A DNA stretch of 64,000 nt from contig JAQOTA010000037.1 of the NCBI GenBank assembly GCA_029532415.1, forward strand, positions 124,001 through 188,000, written 5' to 3'. The notes beneath the pieces were generated by a model that saw only the letters and a program-made list of their open reading frames with translations, was not told where the DNA came from and made no database searches. Positions 47,106-58,899 of the stretch are shown here, in pieces. Each line of letters begins with the position of its first letter. Positions within the stretch are counted from its first letter, which is position 1. The position numbers and the translations under genes were made by a program. The DNA comes from Marasmius tenuissimus. Its lineage: Eukaryota; Basidiomycota; Agaricomycetes; Agaricales; Marasmiaceae.

Positions 47106-47783
47106 GTGCAAATTGAGGGATTCAGCGGACGAGAGGAGGTTGGGGATGGATTATGAGTTAACATCTTTCTCCCATCTCTCGCCGCTCGCTTTAACCCGAT
47201 CTATGGTAGTCGGATCCACCTCAACGACAACGACTCCACTCCTGCATCGAATCCTGCGAAGGTGCCTCTCAACTCGTCATATTCGTGAATGGTTTTCGCT
47301 TCGGAGCTGGAGGAGAACCACCGACGCCCAGTAATCAGCAAAGAAGTTGTCGGATACTTGGTATTCTCGATGTGGTTTGGGGCAAATTGATCCAGGTGCG
47401 TTTTTTCATCGACCATCTGGGGATTGATTTGTTGACCTTGCCTTCGCAGTTTCCCTCGGAGACTCCACTCCCTCCACCGACTCGATGCCCCGTGTTTACT
47501 CGTTCTCTCCCCTCCCAGCCCATGACATCCATTGATGAATCCTGAACATCACACACGCCCGCCTCTCTTCACCGTCTCTCGTTTGTTCTCCTCTCCTCCA
47601 ATCGCCGACGCTCTGCAACAGCTTTCAACGCCACTTTTCACTCCTCCAAGTTGCCCTTGAGCCCACTTGGCTCATTCAATCACCGACGGCGTCCTCATTG
47701 CAGTTGACTCGGCATTCCTTGGTCAATCGTTACCTACGTCGGACTCACTTACGACCTTTACCTCCCCGTCACTACGATTATCC

Positions 47784-47790
47784 TATAAAC
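47784..47790 (+). promoter_or_regulatory. TATA box, GH16 copy 2
   Basis: TATAAAC, 64 bp upstream of the ATG at 47848. The position is conserved in copy 3. Confidence 0.6.
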
Positions 47791-47847
47791 CCCTCTAGCG
47801 AGGACCCCAAGTCGATCCCTTAACGAACATTCAACACACACGCCATC

Positions 47848-49608
47848 ATGAAACTCATCCCTTCACTCCCTTTCCACCTGCTTCCCCTTCTGGAAGCTTC
47901 TCTAATACTGCACGTGTCTACAAGCAAGAGAGAGGGCAGCGTCCTCTCACGAACAGTACACAAAGCGCATAGATCCGTAACGCGACATTCCGAGGGCCTC
48001 ACTGACGATATCCGAGTCGTTTTCGGTGCCGTGCTCGTCTCGAGAGTCGATACCAAAGTCCTCGGGTAGTGGGTTGGGACTGTGGTCGAGTAGAGAACAA
48101 AAACAATCCGTTCTTGGAAACCCAGTCGTCTAGTGCAAATCCAGAGGAGCTAAACTCGGAGGGAGCAATAGTGGTGGTGGGAGCAGCGGCGCGGACGGTG
48201 GCATGGGCAATGGGAACGGTAATAGTGGCGATACGAGCACGATGTCTGGTGGAAGTGGAGGGAATTGTACTGATTCGACCTCGTCGACGTCTTTTAGTGA
48301 CCGTCGTACGTCTACAGGTGGAAGTGGAGGAGGTGGCGGCGCTCAGACTACTACGTCGACGTCGACGACGAGCACACAAGCTCCAACAGCAACTCCAGTG
48401 AATAACAATTCGCCCTTCAAGATTGTCGATTCTCATGTATGTACTGCGGAAATTATTTTCGACCATTATACTCACGCACATCACGCAGTCTGGAGCAATT
48501 TCTTCAATGGCTGGAACTTTTGGACTTTTGGAAATTCTACGAACGGTATCGTCAACTATGTCGACGAGGCTACTGCAGTGCGTTCTTTCCCAACTCGACC
48601 TGGACCAAAATCTTGATCTTATTCCTTCCCAGCGCGCGAACGGTCTCCTCGAAATCAACTCTCCCGGTAACGCCATAATGCGCGTCGAAACTACCCCCCA
48701 AGTCTCCGGAAACAGAAGCAGCGTTCGAATCCGGACCCAACTCGAGATCGACAAGGGTCTTTGGATTATGGACTTACTTCACGTTCCCACCAGCTGTGGT
48801 ACTTGGCCGTAAGCCGCAGTTATCCCCACTCCATATATCAACAATTCAGCTCACCCCTTCCTTATAGCGCATTCTGGACAAACGGCCCCTCCTGGCCCTT
48901 CGACGGTAAATTCGACATCTTCGAAGGCGTCCACGACTACTCCGTCAACCAAGCCACCCTCCACACCGACTCCGGCTGTACCCTCTCCTCCGCCTCCTCC
49001 ACCACCCTCGGTATCTCCGGAACCGCCATCACCAAAACTCACCTGTGCCGTCGGCGGTGGGTCCGGGAACGAAGGGTGCGGTGTGCGCGCTGCGACGGAC
49101 AAACACCGTTCAATCGGAATAAAAGGTGGAGTTTTACGCTGGGTTGATCGATAGCGATGGGATCGCTGTGTGGTTTTTCCCTCGTGGGTCGATTCCGGGG
49201 GATATTGAGAGTGAGGCGCCGTTGCCGTCGACGTGGGGGACGCCGATGGCGAGGTGGGATGCGGGGAGTTGTAGTCCGGATAGGTATTTTAATAGGCAGG
49301 CTGCTATCTTTACCAACACGTTGTGGTGAGTCGACCTTGTGTGCATCGAGAGATCTGATCTAACTTTGAACTTGAACAGCGGTGATTGGGCAGGAGGCGT
49401 ATGGAACAACGCTGGAGTTCCAGGTCAAGAACAGAGCTGTGCTCAACGGACTGGGTTTGCGACTTGTGAAGAGTATGTCCGGAATAACGGTGGAAGCATG
49501 TCTGAAGCTTGTGAGTTGGATTCTTTTCCCTTGGATTCGGCATCTCCTCACCGACGACAACCAACAGACTGGGAAGTCAAATCCGTCAAGATCTACCAAC
49601 GAAAGTGA
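47848..49608 (+). pseudogene. GH16-like gene, copy 2, nucleophile Glu replaced by Lys
   Basis: Has the ATG (47848) and a signal-peptide-like start MKLIPSLPFHLLPLLEASL. The frame breaks near 48067, as in copy 1, before the Gly/Ser-rich linker. Then follow FFNGWNFWTFG, LWIMDLLHVPTSCGTWP and the catalytic exon. There the motif reads GKFDIFEGV: codon 48908-48910 is AAA where copies 1 and 3 have GAA, so the GH16 nucleophile is gone. One A is also missing right after the 52-nt intron 48437-48488 (TCTGGAGC against TCCGGAAGC). Spliced reading is out of frame, but retaining the intron restores the frame. The frame is further disrupted after TTLGISG, as in the other copies. The C-terminus to TGA at 49606-49608 is recognisable. 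Confidence 0.8.
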
Positions 49609-50785
49609 CATGACCAGCCATACATTACCATGTCCTACATATTATATTCTCATTTAGACGACCACCCACCCATTTTTTATGGAACGGAAACGTGTAGCTG
49701 TATTCTATATTTTGCTCGATGCTCGGGTCACGATGTATTTTTGGTTTATTGGGGAGAATTTAGGGTGATTTCTGGATATGAATAACTTCCTGGCTCAAGA
49801 CCTAGTGCATGAGAAAAGAGTTGTCTAGTCAATACCTACACTATCGATGCGATAGTCTAGTTTCAAACTAATTGTCGTAGCAGCTCAAGGCTCCGAGCAA
49901 TGACTTACCTCTGTCAATTGAGGCCCGAGATTTTTGAGTTTGGATCCTTCGCAAGTCTTTCACATCCTTTCCTCGACATAAAACGATAACGTTTGTTGAG
50001 GCTCAGGTATTGAGTGGTCCGCACTGAACACGGTGGCAGCAATTGTCGAGAATCCGGGCTGCAGAGAAAGACTCGCGTACAACCAAGTGTCCAACAAGCG
50101 CTTGCACATCCTCGAACTCGGACCGTCATCAACAAACACGATCCACATTCCAGCCTCTCCGCCGAAGCGCAAACCAGGTCCACGCATCTCCAGACCAACC
50201 AATGGATAAGAGCTGGCATTGATGGGCAGTTCGAGCGGGCGGATAAGAGGAGGCGGAAAGCAAGTGAGTGGAAATGAGACGGCGTTGATCGAGCCTCGAC
50301 GTCCTGAATGTTGGTAATAATAGCCCAACTCCGATATCGCCCTCCTCCCACCTCTTGCGGCTTCCACTATCGATATCGCCCTCTTTCCATCTCTCGCTGC
50401 TCGCATTGGCTGATCTACGGGAGTTGGATTTCTGGACCCTCGTCGACGACACCATCTCCGCTCCTACCATCAACGACTGCGTGGCGATTCTTGACCAGCC
50501 CGACAAGTGTCTTCATCCCTCCTCGCAGTCTTCCTCACCACATCCACACCGTCGCAACGTGTTCACCAGCCCCCATCCGCCTTCTTTTTCACCCATCCTC
50601 TTCCACCTTCCTCCCAACCTCCAACCTCTTCCCCTCTTCCTCTTCCTGCCAACATCACCTCAACCGGCCTCCTGTTATCCTCTGTGCTCCACAATCATCG
50701 TTCTTCTATCTGGTCAAGCACCAAAGCCTTCGCAACCAACCATCACAGAAACTTCTGCCTCTGTGGCATCCTCGACACCCTGGTC
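49609..50785. other. GH16-NACHT intergenic, unit C
   Basis: Contains the NACHT-side direct repeat (50000-50240: GAACACGGTGGCAGCAATTG to CCGAAGCGCAAACC) and a long C/T-rich stretch before the NACHT start. The upstream open frame ending in ATGA has only a non-ATG start. Confidence 0.5.
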
Positions 50786-53613
50786 ATGAGCACGGACATA
50801 CACAACCACCAAACTGGCTCGGGCCTGCAGAATAACAATAACGCTGGCGGCACCCAGACCGTTAACTTCGCAGATTGCTTCAACACAACTATTGACCGTC
50901 GTGAGTTGCTAGCTTTTCGTTCCCGTCGAATGTGAAGATGACCATGGGTATGTTGGTGTAGCACGCAGGCTCAAAGCTCTTTGGGACGCAATCGCGGGAG
51001 TCGGAGCTTCACATGACGCAGAGCAACAGTATGAGCGGGGGGAATGTCTTCCTGGAACCCGCGAAACAGTCATCAGGATCATATGGGAATGGATTCGGTC
51101 GAAAGGAAAGGAGCTTCCTATCTGCTGGCTCTCAGGGACTGCAGGTGTTGGGAAAACCGCCATCGCCGTGACCGTTGCCAAAGCGGTCAAAGAGGAAGGC
51201 CGTCTGGTCTGCTCATTCTTCTTTTTCCGATCTGACTCCAGACGGAACAACCCTTCAGCGCTTGTGCTCAGCATTGCACATGGTCTTGGCGTAACAAACC
51301 CGTCTTACCGAATTTTGATTGACCAGAGGATTTTGGACGACCCGAAAATACTAGAAGCTCGAATGGAGGAGCAATTTCGGGAACTCGTTGTGAAGCCGCA
51401 CGGACGTCAGACACCTGCTCCTCTTCCTCAAAAACCCCAGAAACCATCTTTCCGCCAGAAGTGGTCCGGGCGTATACAGAAAGCCTTGGGGAAGCGTCCG
51501 CTCATGGCAAAAGACCTCGACCGGCAAGGGAGTGCCGACGACAGAGAAGTCCCTGACTTGGTCATCATAGATGGCCTAGATGAATGTGGCGACGAGCGAA
51601 CCCAGAAACGCATTCTCTCCATGATCCAATCCACGTTCCTCACTTCTCCTGATTTTCCATTGCGCTTCCTGATCTGCAGTCGTCCAGAAGCATGGCTTCA
51701 GGAAGCGTTCACCGCCAATCCTCTCTCCAGGCTCTCGAAGTCTATATTATTGAACAAAGAGTTCAGACCCGCCGAAGACATCGTGAAGTTCTACCGCCAC
51801 CAATTCCAAGAGATTGTCAGCGACCCCAAATACAGGCAAATTCGGTTCCCACATCCCTGGCCCACAGAGGAGGACCTCGAAACTTTAGTCGAAAAATCTT
51901 GCAGCCAATTTGTGTATGCGGCAACCGTTTCCAGATTCATTGCGGACACTGATGACCACCCGGTGGATCAGCTTCGTCTCGTTCTCAAAAGTAATCCGAA
52001 CAGCCAACCAGGAGCATCACCCTACGAGGCACTTGACACATTGTACAACATCATTCTCACAGCCAATCGCAACCCTGACAAAGTTCGCCCTATCCTTGCG
52101 GCCATTGTCGTCCTTTCGGAAGTTATGCGCCCAACCCCAGCATCAATTGAGTTGTTACTGGGTCTGCCCGAGGGACAAGTAGCTGTGCGTCTATGGGGAA
52201 TGCACTCTGTGTTGAACATCCGTGGTCGGGACGATGCAATTACTGTACACCACACATCATTCAGGGAGTATCTGGTTGACCAAAATAGGTCGTGCAATTT
52301 CCACATCGACGTCGACACCCAGAAGCACGTCATCGCGCGACGGTGGCTCCAGAACCTGACAACCAGTAAAGTCCTGACTTACAGGTATGAATACCTTTAT
52401 CCTCTATTTCACTCTCGCGTAGGTACTGAACCTTTTTTTCGCGTACATCAATAGCCCCAGTCAACTCTATTCCCAAGGAACCAAGGCCTTCTTCTACCAA
52501 TGGATTCAGCTCTGCACGTCGACTCCCAAACCATCTCAGGATCTATTGGATGATCTGTGGAATGTTGACATTGCCTCCGCGTGTCTGGACTGGGACTATA
52601 TATGTGAGGAAGTGGTACCGTGGTTGAGGAAGTATGTGAGTTTGGCCAATTGCTTCCCCCCCCTTCCTTGCACCCGCTTTTATGCTTACATGTATTGATG
52701 ACCAGGATGGCCCCGGAATCTGCAAAAGCAAGGACAAGAAGGAAGCAGCAGAAAACTACTCGAAGGCCGGTGAGAATACCCTTCTCGAGGCCAACAGTCA
52801 TTCATCTTGCGATAATGGCCGATGTCAGGTCGAAGTTCATAGCCGCAAGATGGTCAAGGCAGAGGAGGGTCTCGATCTCGTGCAATGTCTCGTGCACAAG
52901 TTCCAGAACCGCCCCGGATGTTTTCATCTTGTATGCCCCCCGGGTGTGACTCTGCGAAAGAACGTTGTGAATTACCTTGTCATTGTTGCTACCGGATGTC
53001 CATACTGTCTTGATCAGGTTGAGTCAGAGCCCACTGATGTCGACAATGTGCGCCTCACAGACTGCCACTGTGATCTCTCTGGAGGGAGCGAGTCGAGCGA
53101 TCCAGGGCACCTTGCGTACCAAGAAGCTTGTAGGCAGCTTGTCAAGGCCTATGTCTCCCTTTTCGAGGAGCTTGCCCAGCGTGATGCTGAAGACAGCGAG
53201 GCCAATGCAGACTTGGGTTGTTGCTTTGGGAATATGGTGGCCTCGTCACTACTCAAACACTGCTGTCTTGATCAGGAGCTGCTTTTGCTCTGCCAGACGT
53301 TCTTTGGGCTGGTGAAAGGGTGTTTGATGATGCGGATTCCTATTTGGGGTCTTGAGACACTACAGGAAGGAAGAAAGAATATGCTTGGGTGGATTGAGGT
53401 GAGTATGATCTTTCTGGGTTCTGATTCCCCCTCATCCTCATATTGTACCACAATTGATGGTTTTTCCTTCAACAGACCTTCCCAGACAGCTTTGCTGAAG
53501 AAGGTAAAGACTTGAGAGCACAGGTTCTTGCTTTGCCTTGGAAGCAGTGGGCACAAAATATAGGTAAATCATGGGAAGATTTGTATGACTCGAACAATCC
53601 GCTTGAGTTGTGA
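50786..53613 (+). CDS. NACHT-type STAND NTPase, copy 3
   Basis: Intact copy of the family, 849 residues. Exons: 50786-50900, 50962-52384, 52455-52635, 52706-53398, 53476-53613; the lengths sum to 850 codons with the stop. Leader QNNNNAGGTQTVNF; Walker A GTAGVGKTAIAV (near 51135); Walker B LVIIDGLDECG (near 51558); SRPEAW (near 51680); HHTSFREYLVD (near 52250); then the C-terminal region with conserved SCDNG.C, GCFHL.C.PG, GCPYC and DCHCDL Cys clusters. The third intron differs in length from the other copies (a C run), which supports it being an intron although it is open in copies 1 and 2. It lacks the minisatellite of copy 1. It is the best reference for the family in this window. Confidence 0.87.
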
Positions 53614-54054
53614 ATTGGCTCGATAGAGAAAGGTATGACAACCAAACAGTGTGCATGATGGCTCTGAAGCAAGCTTTGGTGCTGACTCGTTTCCTCAATA
53701 GATATCCTTACCTTTGTTGCAATTGCGAACGACTGGTGATGATAACACATTTGCCCGGACAACGGCGGGCCACTTTACTTGACAGTACGGCCTTCCTCGA
53801 CGTTTACTTGGGTTTGGTTGTGCCGAGGCAAGCTCAGGCGGTCGACCGGGAGAAATCTAGCGGACGCCGTTTGTCAGGCAGCAGATAAATGTACCTTGTA
53901 GTATCCGTCTTCTGCGATACATAGGCTCCTGTGAATGGATCGACTGACCGTTAAACCTCCCTCTGCCAGTTGCTGCGCTTGGCGACGATGCACCAGTCAC
54001 GGTCACGTCGCGATCCCTTTTACTTCTACTCATTGCATTAACGTGGCTTTCTCA

Positions 54055-54570
54055 TGCTGCAATAGACGACACCTACGGTGTTCCCTTCAAACACAATCAA
54101 GGTGGAGTCTACGCTGAGCTGATAGATAGCAATGGGATCGCTGTCTGGTTTCCCCCGTGGGTCAACTCCGGTGGATACTGAGGCTGAGGCGCCGTTACTG
54201 GATGCGGGGAGCTGTAGTTCGGATATGTTTATTAACGATTGGGCTGTTATCTTCACCGACACGCTGCGGTGACTCGCCGGTGAGTAAAAATATGCATCTG
54301 CTATCGAGAGATCGACCAAACGAATGTCAAGCGGTGACCGGTGGCCAGGCAGGAAGCGTATGGAGCAACGCTATTTGCGACTTGCGAAGACTTCTGAGTA
54401 TGTCTGGAACTGGCGTCAGGGGAAGAGGTTCAGCGGAGGAGGCTGAATGCGGGGTTGGACGACAACGGACGTCCCAAGCATTCCGGCCTGCAACGTTAGC
54501 TCTGTGTTTGATGAGTATACCGACATTAACAACGACGGCCGGTTCGGAGAATGACCCCTTACTGTAAAGA
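54055..54570 (+). pseudogene. GH16 3' fragment, unit C
   Basis: Near-identical to 25643-26160. Same reading (DDTYGVPF.HNQGGVYAELI, DSNGIAVWF) with one C fewer in the following C run, and the same loss of the last exon. Confidence 0.7.
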
Positions 54571-54599
54571 CTCGACTAGCCAGCAATCGCCTGAGAGGC

Positions 54600-56970
54600 T
54601 GTCATCGTGATCTGGATGGAAATCCCGTTTCTATTACTCGCTACATGTAACATGTATAGTTATTCGCAGTCATATTCAATGCAAACGTAGATTGTCGATA
54701 TTCAGAACCGTAATGTGACCAAGTTGTCTCCGACCACGAGCGGTCCACAAACGGAAAATACCACGACGAGGGGGTTGAAATCATAGAAACAGTAGCGAAA
54801 TGGTGGGGCACGAACCCAGACCAGGCCCGTTGGTACTCCCCAGAGACCCGAAACTCGGCCTCGGGAGCATACCTATCACTCCAAGAACCGTTCTCCAAAA
54901 GTCCCGTTGAGGAACACGAATGTTCACCGAGCACACCAATACCGATAGGCAACGCACGAAGGGCGTGTTGAGTGTAATGGGGATAAGTAAACAATAATCT
55001 AGACGTGTGATGGAGCACCGATTGACACTACTTCTGGCCTTCAGTGAGGGACGAGCCCGCCAACTCCCCAGAACACTGTCAATACCGATCCCTAGTGAGG
55101 TTTGAGTCGGTATCAAGTCAAACCCCCACAGGTACCACTTTAGCGGGAGGGGAAAAGCCCAGAGAAGGGGTACGCAGGTTTTCGAGTCAATTGTATTTCC
55201 GGAGAATCGTTGTCCAACTGAAGGAGGGTGTCGGGGATGCTCCAAGGAGACACTAGATCAATCTGGACTCGAAGAATGCTGAGGATGGAAAGATGGAAAG
55301 GCAAAAGAGAAAGTGAGCCTGAGTCGAAATCGAGTGCGTGGGCGTAGAACGCAAAGATGGAGATGGACAAAGGCCGTTGACGATACAGTAGAGGCGAAAT
55401 GATGTAGATTGAGCAAAGGAGAAGGAAGGTGATATTCAAACCAGAACTCACGGCAGCGGGTAACCGGTTCAAAAGCCTCGGTGAAACCTGACCATCATAT
55501 GGATCGCAACCTTCACAAGGCTAAGGCTCATGCCTCTCTGACATGAGCGGTACTAGGTTTGGCGACCTTAGTCGAGTGGCGCGAACGCTGGTGAAGTTCG
55601 CGTGGTTGCAAACTCCCAAGCTCGCTGGGCCGACAGAATCAGTATGGCGATGTCCACAGGGTTGTGGAGGTCGTGGTATTGAAAGGTGGTGACATAGGAG
55701 AAAAGAGGTAATTGTTCTGGAACGGCTGGCGAGATTCTCGCGTGAGCTAGGTGAAGAAGACGTGTTTGAAGCTGTCGTATATCTATACAAGAACTGCTGT
55801 ATCAGATGTAAGCTACTACATGTACAGATCTAAGACCTGCAAGCGAGTGGGCCGTGCGTGCTACCGAGTCCAAGACGAGTGGAGAGATGGAAATTTGATG
55901 GTCCGAATTTTGGTCTATCAAGACGCTCTCGATGTCGTGGGCCTCCACTTCGTCGCTGTCGCGGCAGAATCAGTGATGACAATGCCATGCGAACCTGCGT
56001 TTCCCGTTCATGAGCAATTCCAAAATGGGGATCAATGCGCAGAACACTCACTCTCCAGGCCCATTGAGCGCTCGCAAACCCGATCCATCGATGCTGCTGG
56101 TCGTGGTGGTAGTACTCGGTACGGTCCTTGAGAGCGGCGACACATTTTGCGAGGGAAAGCTGTTCTTCACCAGCCTTACTGAAGATATACGCATGCGGTC
56201 CTCTTTCTCGGCATCCAACCCGAACCAAAACCTCCGTAGTCGAAGCTAATCCTTCCTTCCACAACACCTTCATCTACCTCCTGGCCACGGTCGCAAATCG
56301 ACTCCTGACTAACGGCAAAGGTGTATTGTGAGAGCTCCTGTCGTCCCCAAAGTTCAGACCGTCTCGACCTTTCTGACTTTGGGACGTACACCGGCAGTCA
56401 TGCCAGAGTCTGGGAGCTCATGGCGAAAAACATTTTGCCATGGGGGGGTGAATCTAGGTTACACGCTCTCGTTGGTTGGTTGTTCTGAGGCAGCCGGCGC
56501 AAATATACGTGAATGTGACGTTCCATAGGCCTGAAGCTTCCAGCGAATATTTTGGGTATGAAATGAGTGCGAAAAAAATCGAAGATAGGTTCGGCCGCAG
56601 ATTTGGGAGATCGAGGGTGCAGTCGAATAGTTGATCCGCCTGTCGGAACCTCCAAATTGGTTGTCTGTCAGTGTAGGATTTGAATCGGTCAGAGACGCTT
56701 CTGTGGTGGGTTGACTGGATGACCGCTGACCTCATTACAACTTGTTCGCGACCAGAGACATTCAACAACTTCCTATGTAGGTTTTCGTGACACTCAACAA
56801 CCCTAAAGTCGATCATCGCCAAAGGAGAATCCACTATTGAAGAATTCTGGATATTGGATGGGGTAATATAGTGGATATGGGTCCTTTGTGTTCTCAGTCG
56901 ACCTTGTCGTTTCGGATTTCCCCTCGTAATTGGTAGATATGAACATGAACTGCGGATGTGTTAAGGGCAG
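54600..56970 (-). pseudogene. R block, unit C
   Basis: Near-identical to the unit A R block. One minus frame is longer here (56273-55830) because it lacks a stop present in unit A. It still has no recognisable family and no complete exon model. Confidence 0.4.
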
Positions 56971-56979
56971 CGTGCAATG

Positions 56980-58725
56980 GATATTGGCAACTCTACGGGC
57001 GTGGTGACGTTGCCGTTGAAGGGGCTAAGATGATGATGGTTGGATGGATGGAATTCGACGGAAATTTCTCGTTCGAAGCGGAGATCTGAGCGTTGAATAT
57101 GCCTTTTGGCACAAGAAGCGCCAAGAAGTTAAGCTCAATGTCATCCAGTACACTGACTATAAGATTCTATGAGTATTTGAGGTATCGTGCTAACAAGAGA
57201 GCGTGCGCACCGTTAGCCTCCAATATCTTGTCCGATTATTCTGAGTCGAAGACTTCTGTGAGTTTACGACGATATGGCGGAGATTTCAAGCGAGGAAATT
57301 TCGAGAAATGCTTCAAGGTAGGCAGCTCCATGAGGAGTCCAAGAAAGGATTGAGCTTCATTCTGCGCTGTGAACAACGGTGGTGGTTTGAGTATGATCAT
57401 GAGTAGGCGCTTGTCAACACTGAGGCGGATCAACAAGCGCCCACTGACCACCAACCTTTCACTCGAACTATCACGACAACGTAAACGCTAAACGTCGTGC
57501 ATTCTCTTCAATGGGAGCTGGCACAGAATATCGATAGTCAATGTTTCCACTCAGCTCTACGTATCTTCACCAATCCTCACTTCGAACACTCGGTCGCGTT
57601 CTACTCCAAAACGATTCACAAACGGGAAACCAGCTCCTTGAGGCACGACCTCTCGCTCAAACCATCGCCACGGCAGTCATACTCACGAGCGGGCGGCATA
57701 CTGGGTCATATGCCTCTCCTTCAACTCAGGAGATTCGTTTGGTCATAATTGATGATACGGTTCTTCACTAGCTCCACCCGCAAGAACTTCTGGTGTGATA
57801 TTGCTATTCGGACTGTCTCATATCACTGAACAACGGTTCTTCTCAGGATCTTGGTTTCAGACAAGTCCCTAAGTGTGCCATCGAAGGCCCCAATGCATTT
57901 CGTGCACACGCCGCCACCCGAATCGCTTCGCTCCTTTCTGTCTTACCATCATCATCACTACTTCCCTAACACCGTACAGCAGCGGCGAAAACACGATGGT
58001 GCGGTCGCATTGTAGAGACGGGAGATATAAGTTGTGGAAAGGTCACAGAACAGACGTGCTGGTTGAATGAACAGACTCAACAGGTGAGCTTCCAGTTTGA
58101 TAACTCTATTACCGGTGATTCCAAGTCGTATTTTAGGTGTTATCATGGCGCGCCAATGCAATCGTCTCTTTGACTTGAAGACGCGAGCCATAACATAAAG
58201 AACGGTCGACTGATCTGGTCAACGCTCCATGGAAATTGGGCCAGGCTCTTGTCGCTATAGGTGAGTTTGTCCGCGTACTTCATCATCAGCGACCCCGAAA
58301 ATCCATTCACTGCTCACGAGTTTTTTGACGGCTCAAGCACTTCATGGGCAATTTCAGCTCGAACACGTCTAGATGGCCAAAGTGGATCAAGGTTGGCATT
58401 TCGATCTGAGTCGTCTTCTGTGCCCTCGGAGTCATGTTCGACCGTGACATTCTCGAACACCTATTGCTATGACACGCAGGACATTCAGACGCCGGAGACG
58501 TTGAATATACACAACGGTTTCGTCGTCCAGGACCGTGAAGTCGCGCTTGACTTCATCGGTATTTGTGGCACTACAGTAGGTATATCCCGGGAACGTTGCA
58601 TACGTTATACGCAGGAGATTCTGCTCAAGGAAACGTTGCCCCATGTTGCTATTGCGGAGGATTCTGAGTCGAAGAAGGCCTAATCCTTTCGATGCATGAT
58701 TCGTCGTTTCCTGAAGACGGATACG
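56980..58725. repeat. S block, unit C, without insertion
   Basis: Uninterrupted version of the S block. The junction CACCAACCTTTCAC at 57448-57461 is the pre-insertion target of the element found in unit A. Confidence 0.55.
58261..58683 (+). CDS. Conserved 140-codon frame of the S block, copy C
   Basis: Homologue of 30946-31368, same length and same end (DSESKKA). The middle reads SSSVPSESCSTVTFSN, a Ser-rich linker that looks ancestral. In unit A this part is read in another frame between two compensating one-base changes. Unidentified. Confidence 0.4.
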   Translation: MSLSAYFIISDPENPFTAHEFFDGSSTSWAISARTRLDGQSGSRLAFRSESSSVPSESCSTVTFSNTYCYDTQDIQTPETLNIHNGFVVQDREVALDFIGICGTTVGISRERCIRYTQEILLKETLPHVAIAEDSESKKA

Positions 58726-58899
58726 AAACCAAATATTATTCGTATTTACATATCTACTTTATCGATTGTCAAGTTTGTGTAGAGTATGCAAGCCCATCTT
58801 TGCCCCACTCTTGGGGCAATGTGCACGAGTTTCTAATCTAGGCTCTCTTTCTCCCTTTGATTGAACGAGCGAACGAAGACCTGCAGGAGGGCTATGAGT

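Larger units (their letters stand above)
53597..58165. repeat. Near-identical segmental duplicate, unit C copy
   Basis: Partner of 25190-30850. Begins in the last codons of NACHT copy 3 and runs through the GH16 fragment, the R block and most of the S block. It lacks the 1,091-bp element; the empty target AAC is at 57453-57455. Confidence 0.85.

Noticed and set aside
47999..48754. 251-codon minus-strand frame across GH16 copy 2 (similar ones at 34821-35432 and 62356-62817)
   Set aside because: Antisense of the Gly/Ser/Thr-rich linker; repetitive codons keep the opposite strand open. The sense strand has the GH16 motifs.
50355..50789. Upstream open frame whose stop overlaps the NACHT ATG (ATGA) in all three copies
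   Set aside because: None of the three has a conserved ATG start; they begin at GTG or TTG codons, so a translated upstream ORF is not supported.
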